DNA of 10,120 bases from an uncultured Eubacteriales bacterium (GTDB lineage Bacteria; Bacillota; Clostridia; Oscillospirales; Oscillospiraceae), in assembly GCA_902475455.1 (NCBI GenBank), contig CABRZO010000085.1:1-10120 (forward strand), in the 5' to 3' direction. The position numbers and the translations under genes are program-made. Positions 5,616 to 10,120 of the stretch are shown in pieces. The notes under the pieces are model-generated. The model was not told the origin of the DNA. It searched no databases and was given only the letters and a program-made list of their open reading frames with translations. The stretch's first letter is position 1. The number at the start of each line of letters is the position of its first letter.

Positions 5616-6914
5616 ATGAGTAAACAGAAAAAAGCGGTTGACCTGAAACACAGCACCAGCAACAACTTCGGCAAGTGGGGCTGGTGGATCATCGTTTACA
5701 CCGCCATCCTGATGTTCTTGGCCAACGGCTGCCAGACCGACGGTCTGAACCTGCTGGTGGCCCAGTTCTCCTATGTCAACGGCTGGGACAGCAACACGGT
5801 GCTGGCCCTGTCCACCCCGGCGGGCTACATTGCCCTGGCCCTGGGCGTGCCTCTGGGCTGGCTCATCATGAAGCTGGGGGCCCGTAAGGTGCTGGTGGGC
5901 CTGCTGGTGGTGGGAGGCGTGGCCTATGCCGCCATGGGCCATACCTCCAACATCGCCTTGTACTTTATCTTCCAGTCGATCATGTGCGTGTGCGCCAACT
6001 GCTTCTCGGTGCACGCTGCCAACACCCTGGTGGCCAACTGGTTCCCCCGCAAGAAGGGCCTGGCCCTGGGCTGGGCCACCATGGGCATGAACGCCTCTTC
6101 CGCCCTGTACACCCCCATCCTGTCCTTCCTCTTTGCCCGGTTCACCCTGGGCATGAGCCTGAACATCCTGGGCGCCGTCACCGTGGTGGTGGGCGTGATC
6201 ACCCTGTTCTTCGTCCGGGACACCCCTGAGGAAGTGGGCTGCACCCCGGACAACGAGGTCATGGACGTGGCCCAGATCGAGGCCAACAAGAAGGAGCACG
6301 ACAACTACCGCTCCCCCTGGACCTTCAGCAAGCTGCTGAAGGATAAGGACACCTGGATGTGCGGCCTGTGCTACGGCTGCTTCATGCTGGTCACCGTGGG
6401 CATCATGTCCCAGCTGGTGGCCCGGATCATGGAACGGGGCTTTGCCCAGGATTATGCCATCCTCTGCGTCTCCGCCTGCGCCATCATCGGCCTGTTCGGC
6501 TCCTACGCCTGGGGGGTTCTGGACCAGAAGATCGGCACCCGCTGGGCCACCGTCATCTTCGGTGTCTGGTATGCTGTGGCTATTCTCTTCAACGTCATCC
6601 CCAATACCGCCTGCATGTATATCTCCATCTTCATGATCGGCGTCTCCATCGGCGGCACCGCTAACTTTGCCCCCTCTATGACCACCAACATCTTCGGCCG
6701 CCGGGACTTCCCCCTGGCCTTCACGGTGGTCAACACCATCTACAACATCATGCGCTGCACCTCCTACCTGGTGCTGGCGGCAGTGCTGGCGGCCACCGGC
6801 TCCTACACCTCCGCCTATGTGGTGTTCATCGTCATTTCCCTCATCGGCTCCCTCATCGCCTGGCGGATCAACGACACCGAAAAGAGCACCCGCGCAAAAA
6901 CGGCCAAAGTCTAA
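5616..6914 (+). CDS. MFS transporter, OFA/monocarboxylate-like
   Basis: 432 residues with about 12 membrane segments in two halves around a cytoplasmic loop (about 200-245). Visible signatures: GWLIMKLGARKV (81-92), the loop 2-3 motif of the major facilitator superfamily; NWFPRKKGLALGWATMGMNA (141-160), typical of the oxalate/formate antiporter and monocarboxylate branch; and the second-half echo GVLDQKIGTRWA (300-311). It probably moves an organic anion or other small metabolite, direction and substrate unknown. Two cysteine groups stand out, CVCANC (124-129, about TM4) and CGLCYGC (249-255, about TM7). ATG 5616 follows AAAGGAG by 12 bases, slightly long. It shares an operon with the solute-binding lipoprotein and is followed by a strong terminator. 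Third codon positions are strongly C/G, suggesting adaptation for good expression. Confidence 0.9.
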   Translation: MSKQKKAVDLKHSTSNNFGKWGWWIIVYTAILMFLANGCQTDGLNLLVAQFSYVNGWDSNTVLALSTPAGYIALALGVPLGWLIMKLGARKVLVGLLVVGGVAYAAMGHTSNIALYFIFQSIMCVCANCFSVHAANTLVANWFPRKKGLALGWATMGMNASSALYTPILSFLFARFTLGMSLNILGAVTVVVGVITLFFVRDTPEEVGCTPDNEVMDVAQIEANKKEHDNYRSPWTFSKLLKDKDTWMCGLCYGCFMLVTVGIMSQLVARIMERGFAQDYAILCVSACAIIGLFGSYAWGVLDQKIGTRWATVIFGVWYAVAILFNVIPNTACMYISIFMIGVSIGGTANFAPSMTTNIFGRRDFPLAFTVVNTIYNIMRCTSYLVLAAVLAATGSYTSAYVVFIVISLIGSLIAWRINDTEKSTRAKTAKV

Positions 6915-6933
6915 TCAAGCTTTTGACCTCTCA

Positions 6934-6977
6934 AAAACCGGGAATCCACCCATTGGATTCCCGGTTTTCCGTTTTTT
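6934..6977 (+). terminator. Strong intrinsic terminator after the MFS gene
   Basis: A perfect 15-base stem (6934-6948 with 6954-6968) closes on the 5-base loop CCCAT and is followed by CCG and six T (6972-6977). It ends the binding-protein/MFS operon 20 bases after its stop codon. Confidence 0.95.
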
Positions 6978-7062
6978 CAGGGCAAAGAGGCCAAGGAAAC
7001 CGCTTTTTGTCCTCCTCTCATTGAGCAAAACGCAGAATTTTTGCCTCCGGGAGAGAAATTTC

Positions 7063-7100
7063 GTGAATTTTGTGTGAACATCGCTGTTTTTTGATATAAT
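7063..7100 (+). promoter_or_regulatory. Promoter region of the NCS2 permease gene
   Basis: A perfect TATAAT at 7095-7100 is the -10. The -35 is weak (GTGTGA at 7072-ish spacing 17, or TTGTGT at spacing 19), suggesting an activator. Just upstream GTGAA occurs at 7063-7067 and again at 7074-7078, exactly 11 bases apart, which could be a protein-binding direct repeat. The leader is only about 32 bases, too short for a purine riboswitch. Confidence 0.6.
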
Positions 7101-7138
7101 GTGCTTCGTTTCCAGACAATTTACAAGGGAGGATTCCT

Positions 7139-8557
7139 ATGAAGCCTGTCAAGCCTTATCAGGCCCCATATCACTTTGAGGCCAAACTGCCCCTGCGTCA
7201 GGCCATTCCCCTGGGCCTCCAGCATGTGCTGGCCATGTTCGTGGGCAACCTGACTCCGATCCTGATTATTACCAATCTGTGCGCTGTGGGCGGCAACGCC
7301 CAGGATTTCGCCGCCATCCAGGTGACCCTGCTGCAAAACGCCATGCTGGTGGCGGGCATCGTCACCCTGGTCCAGCTCTTCGCCATCGGCCCCGTGGGAG
7401 GCAAAGTGCCCATCATCATGGGCACCAGCTCCGGCTTTATCGGAGTGTTCCAGAGCGTGGTCAACGTGATGGGCGGCGGTGTGCTGGCCTACGGGGCCAT
7501 CATGGGAGCCTCCATTCTGGGTGGCCTCTTTGAGACGGTGCTGGGTGCCTTCCTGAAACCCCTGCGCCGGTTCTTCCCCGCCGTGGTCACCGGCACCGTG
7601 GTGCTGTCCATCGGCCTATCTCTGATCGGTGTCGGCGTGGGCTCCTTTGGCGGCGGCACCTCCGCTGCCGACTACGGCTCCCTGGAAAATCTGCTGATCG
7701 CCCTGGTGGTCATGATCATTGTGCTGGCGCTGAAGCACGGCGCCAAGGGGCTGGCCAGCTCCTCCTGCATCCTGATCGGCATCGTCTGCGGCTACATCAT
7801 CTGCGCCATCCTGCCCCTGTTCCTCTCCACCACTGGGGTCACCGCCGACGGGGTGGAGTACACCAAGGCCTGGGTGCTCAATTGGGAAGAGGTCCGCAAC
7901 GCCGGCTGGTTCTCTGTCCCCCAGCTGCTGCCCGTGAAGCCGGTGTTTGATCTGCGGGCCATCATCCCGGTGATGATCATGTTCATCGTCACCGCTGTGG
8001 AGACCGTGGGCGACATCTCCGGCGTCACCGAGGGCGGCATGGGCCGGGAGGCCACCGACAAGGAGCTCTCCGGCGGCGTCATGTGCGACGGCCTGGGCTC
8101 CTCCTTCGCCGCCGTCTTTGGTGTACTGCCCAACACCTCCTTCAGCCAGAATGTTGGCCTGGTCACCATGACCAAGATCGTCAACCGCACCGCTCTGTCC
8201 TGCGGCGCCATCTTCCTGGTGCTCTGTGGCCTGTTCCCCAAGCTGGCCGCCCTGGTGTCCATCATGCCCCAGAGCGTGCTGGGCGGCGCTGCCGTTATCA
8301 TGTTCTCTTCCATTGTCATGAGCGGCATTCAGCTCATCACCCGGGAACCCCTGACCCCCCGGAGCATGTCCATTGTCTCCGTGGCCCTGGGTCTGGGCTA
8401 TGGCCTGGGCAGTAACAGCGCTGTGCTCTCCGGCCTGCCCCAGGCGGTGCAGCTGGTCTTTGGCGGCTCCGGCATTGTCCCCGCCGCTTTTGTGGCCATT
8501 CTGATGAATGTGCTGCTGCCCAAAGAGAAAACCTTGAACCAGGAAACCAACAAGTAA
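7139..8557 (+). CDS. NCS2 family purine permease, xanthine/urate type
   Basis: 472 residues with about 14 membrane segments, the size expected of nucleobase:cation symporter-2 proteins. Diagnostic positions: GLQHVLAMF (26-34) with the conserved TM1 histidine (H29); VETVGDIS (287-294) with E288 and D292; CDGLG (316-320) with D317; and the hallmark SFSQNVGLVTMTKIVNR (334-350) with Q337-N338. The E-xxx-D spacing and the 20-residue distance from D317 to Q337 match the substrate-site spacing known for E. coli XanQ, and the QN pair indicates xanthine or uric acid rather than uracil. It imports the base with a proton. GGGAGG lies 6 bases before the start. The gene is monocistronic, between its own promoter and a perfect terminator. 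Whether xanthine or urate is preferred is not resolved. Confidence 0.95.
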   Translation: MKPVKPYQAPYHFEAKLPLRQAIPLGLQHVLAMFVGNLTPILIITNLCAVGGNAQDFAAIQVTLLQNAMLVAGIVTLVQLFAIGPVGGKVPIIMGTSSGFIGVFQSVVNVMGGGVLAYGAIMGASILGGLFETVLGAFLKPLRRFFPAVVTGTVVLSIGLSLIGVGVGSFGGGTSAADYGSLENLLIALVVMIIVLALKHGAKGLASSSCILIGIVCGYIICAILPLFLSTTGVTADGVEYTKAWVLNWEEVRNAGWFSVPQLLPVKPVFDLRAIIPVMIMFIVTAVETVGDISGVTEGGMGREATDKELSGGVMCDGLGSSFAAVFGVLPNTSFSQNVGLVTMTKIVNRTALSCGAIFLVLCGLFPKLAALVSIMPQSVLGGAAVIMFSSIVMSGIQLITREPLTPRSMSIVSVALGLGYGLGSNSAVLSGLPQAVQLVFGGSGIVPAAFVAILMNVLLPKEKTLNQETNK

Positions 8558-8563
8558 AAGATG

Positions 8564-8602
8564 AAACAGGCCCCCGGCTTTTCAAAAGCCGGGGGCCTGT
8601 TT
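8564..8602. terminator. Perfect bidirectional terminator between permease and SGNH genes
   Basis: Nineteen bases (8564-8582) are perfectly mirrored by 8584-8602 around one central base. The GC core (GGCCCCCGGC) is flanked by AAAC/GTTT ends, so either strand gives a GC hairpin followed by a short T-rich end. It serves the permease and the convergent SGNH gene. Confidence 0.9.
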
Positions 8603-8613
8603 GTCTGTCTATT

Positions 8614-9495
8614 TTATGACGGCTGCTCAAACACCACCGCATTGGCCCGGAGATAGTCCGCCCACTCCCGGTAATATTTGCCCTTCAGATGGGAGTCGCC
8701 GTCGGCGTAGGTCTTGTCCAGATAGCCGTTTTCGTCGGCAAACACCTCATTGACATCCACATAGAAGATATTTTTCCCGTCCGCCAGGGCCGCCAGATCC
8801 GCATTGCGGGTCTGGATGGCGTCCAGGGTGATATATTCGTCGGTATCCGCCAGATCCTGAGTCACCGACAGGATCCCCATGACATAGAAAATGGCGTTGG
8901 GCTGAAGCTGCCGGATCCGGTTGATGGCGTCCTGATAGGCGGCGATGAAGCCCGCCTCATCTCCGGTGCCCATCTCATTGATGCCCACCATCAGATAGAT
9001 CTTGCCGAACTGGCGCTGGGCCAGCGCCTCCTCCAGAGTCAGGCTGCCTTCCACCCCCTCCAACTGAATGAAGGGATCGCTAAAGAGCTTATAGATGGAC
9101 ATACCGGTCTTTGCAAAGTAGGTGGCATTGTCCAGTCCGGAGAAGGAGTGCATGTCGTCAATCCGGGAATCCCCGATAAACAGGGCGTCGTCAAAATAGC
9201 TGTCCTCCACCGCCCGGATCACCGGCACCGGCTCCGGGGTAAAGCTGGGCTTTTCCAAGGCCGGCGTTAACGGTTTTATGACCGGCTGATCTCCCCCGAT
9301 CTGTTCCGGCGCATCCCGTTCTCCGCTGAGGTAGAGGAAGGTGCCGGTGAGGTAGGGGGTCTTCAGCCCATCCGCCCGCCGCCGTTCCGGCAGCCGGGAC
9401 TGGAGCAGCGCCCCCGCCAGAGCAAAGCAGAGGGTGGAGGCCACCAGCAGCAGGATAAGCGGGCATTTTCTCCAAAATAATCTCAGTTTTCTCAT
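8614..9495 (-). CDS. Membrane-anchored SGNH/GDSL-type hydrolase, partner of the MBOAT acyltransferase
   Basis: 293 residues. A basic start and one hydrophobic segment (about 11-31) anchor the protein with its bulk outside; a proline-rich linker (about 62-95) leads to the SGNH domain. Block I is ALFIGDSRIDD (104-114) with nucleophile Ser110; the oxyanion Gly is probably in KTGMS (129-133); Block III is MVGINEMG (169-176) with Asn173; the catalytic His is probably His269 in DGDSHL. The usual spacing here is D-x-x-H, whereas this protein reads D-G-D-S-H, one residue off. AGGAGG lies 6 bases before the start at 9495. It begins 10 bases after the MBOAT stop. Such pairs transfer acetyl or other acyl groups from inside to a surface polymer, with the SGNH protein acting outside; the polymer is not known here. 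Confidence 0.88.
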   Translation of the reverse strand: MRKLRLFWRKCPLILLLVASTLCFALAGALLQSRLPERRRADGLKTPYLTGTFLYLSGERDAPEQIGGDQPVIKPLTPALEKPSFTPEPVPVIRAVEDSYFDDALFIGDSRIDDMHSFSGLDNATYFAKTGMSIYKLFSDPFIQLEGVEGSLTLEEALAQRQFGKIYLMVGINEMGTGDEAGFIAAYQDAINRIRQLQPNAIFYVMGILSVTQDLADTDEYITLDAIQTRNADLAALADGKNIFYVDVNEVFADENGYLDKTYADGDSHLKGKYYREWADYLRANAVVFEQPS

Positions 9496-9505
9496 AGTCC
9501 GCCTC

Positions 9506-10120
9506 CTAGAATTGTGCGTAGAGGAAGGGAGTTCCGCTCAGCACCGACAGCTTGGCCACGGAGGCCCAGAACACCGCCAACAGTAAAATCCGAATCGGCC
9601 AGGCGGTGTGGTAGCGCCGCAGCACCCGCTCCCCAAAGGGCATGGTGAAGAGCACTCCCACAATCAGATAGGGGGCGTACTGGCCCAAATAGCGCAGATA
9701 GTCCCCGGGATCCACATAGCTGCCCTGGGCTCCGGTGACAAAGGCAAACAGCCTGGAGAAATAGTCTAACAGTTCCGCAGGACTCTGGACGGCGAAGATG
9801 ACCCAGCTCAGCACGATGATGAGGGGCAGATAGATATGGCCGATCACCGGCACCCGCTCCAAGATCCGGCGCAGGCCCAGCTTCTCCAGGCAGATCCAGA
9901 AGCAGAGGAACAGCCCCCAGATCAGGAAATTGCCTCCCAAGCCGTGCCAGAGCCCGGTGAACAGCCAGACCACCAGCAGATTAAACATCGTGCGCCCGGT
10001 CCCCGCCCGACTGCCCCCCAGGGGAATATAGACATAGTCCCGGAACCAGGCCCCCAGGGTAATGTGCCAGCGGCGGTAAAACTCTCCCACAGAGCGGGAG
10101 GTGTAGGGGAAATTGAAGTT
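9506..10120 (-). CDS. MBOAT family O-acyltransferase (partial, 5' end beyond window)
   Basis: 204 C-terminal residues of an integral-membrane acyltransferase of the AlgI/DltB/PatA type; the N-terminal half lies past 10120. The frame is open to the edge, so the GTG at 10090 is an internal Val, not a start. Signatures: NFNFPYTSRSVGEFYRRWHI at the edge, then TLGAWFRDYVYIPLGGSR, the family's most conserved stretch, followed by LFTGLWHG with the catalytic His at visible residue 59. At least four further hydrophobic segments follow. It passes an acyl group across the membrane, in AlgI-type systems for O-acetylation of an exported polysaccharide. It is upstream of and co-transcribed with the SGNH gene (10-base gap; its stop overlaps that gene's ribosome site). 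Polymer target and acyl donor cannot be read. Confidence 0.93.
   Translation of the reverse strand, partial: NFNFPYTSRSVGEFYRRWHITLGAWFRDYVYIPLGGSRAGTGRTMFNLLVVWLFTGLWHGLGGNFLIWGLFLCFWICLEKLGLRRILERVPVIGHIYLPLIIVLSWVIFAVQSPAELLDYFSRLFAFVTGAQGSYVDPGDYLRYLGQYAPYLIVGVLFTMPFGERVLRRYHTAWPIRILLLAVFWASVAKLSVLSGTPFLYAQF

Noticed and set aside
7101..7138. Purine riboswitch ahead of the xanthine/urate permease
   Set aside because: The leader after the TATAAT box is only about 32 bases and contains no aptamer-like core.
7792..8328. 178-codon minus-strand open frame opposite the NCS2 gene
   Set aside because: Low-complexity M/T/P/S-rich translation, no ribosome site, fully inside a well-supported permease gene.

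Overview
The window looks like chromosome from a Gram-positive, GC-rich gut-type Clostridia (Oscillospiraceae-like, for example the Flavonifractor/Lawsonibacter neighbourhood; the genus is an inference from codon style and gene content, not proven). Support comes from strong GGAGG-type ribosome sites, lipobox signal peptides, a PadR plus HAAS/DUF1700 pair, a TetR type common in Firmicutes, and an MBOAT/SGNH envelope-acylation pair. Coding regions are strongly G/C-ending, while regulatory gaps are AT-rich. No mobile element, CRISPR array, tRNA or rRNA was seen.

Layout. (1) Positions 1-1144, minus strand: padR-like regulator, overlapping by 4 bases with a one-TM HAAS/DUF1700 protein, followed 42 bases later by a TetR regulator cut by the window edge. 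(2) Divergent from padR, a small lipoprotein gene (1355-1786, plus). The gap holds two face-to-face promoters with palindromic sequence between them, a likely shared operator. (3) A bidirectional terminator separates the lipoprotein from a convergent AGCS sodium:amino-acid symporter (1867-3258, minus). (4) A LysR regulator (3394-4308, plus) is divergent from the symporter, with a dyad sitting on the symporter promoter. (5) A well-formed promoter then drives a two-gene unit: a sugar-type solute-binding lipoprotein (4578-5582) and an MFS carrier (5616-6914), ended by a strong terminator. No ABC permease or ATPase accompanies the binding protein. (6) A xanthine/urate-type NCS2 permease (7139-8557, plus) has its own promoter and ends at a perfect two-way terminator. 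(7) On the minus strand, an MBOAT acyltransferase (entering from the right edge) and a membrane-anchored SGNH hydrolase form an operon that probably O-acylates a surface polymer.

How they work together: the window is mainly an uptake and envelope region, with three secondary transporters for amino acids, an unknown organic solute and purines, each with its own promoter, next to a ligand- or stress-responsive PadR module. The most unusual item is the binding-lipoprotein/MFS unit, where an ABC-type receptor is paired with a secondary carrier that carries two intramembrane cysteine clusters. Functions are assigned from sequence motifs alone; no database search was possible.
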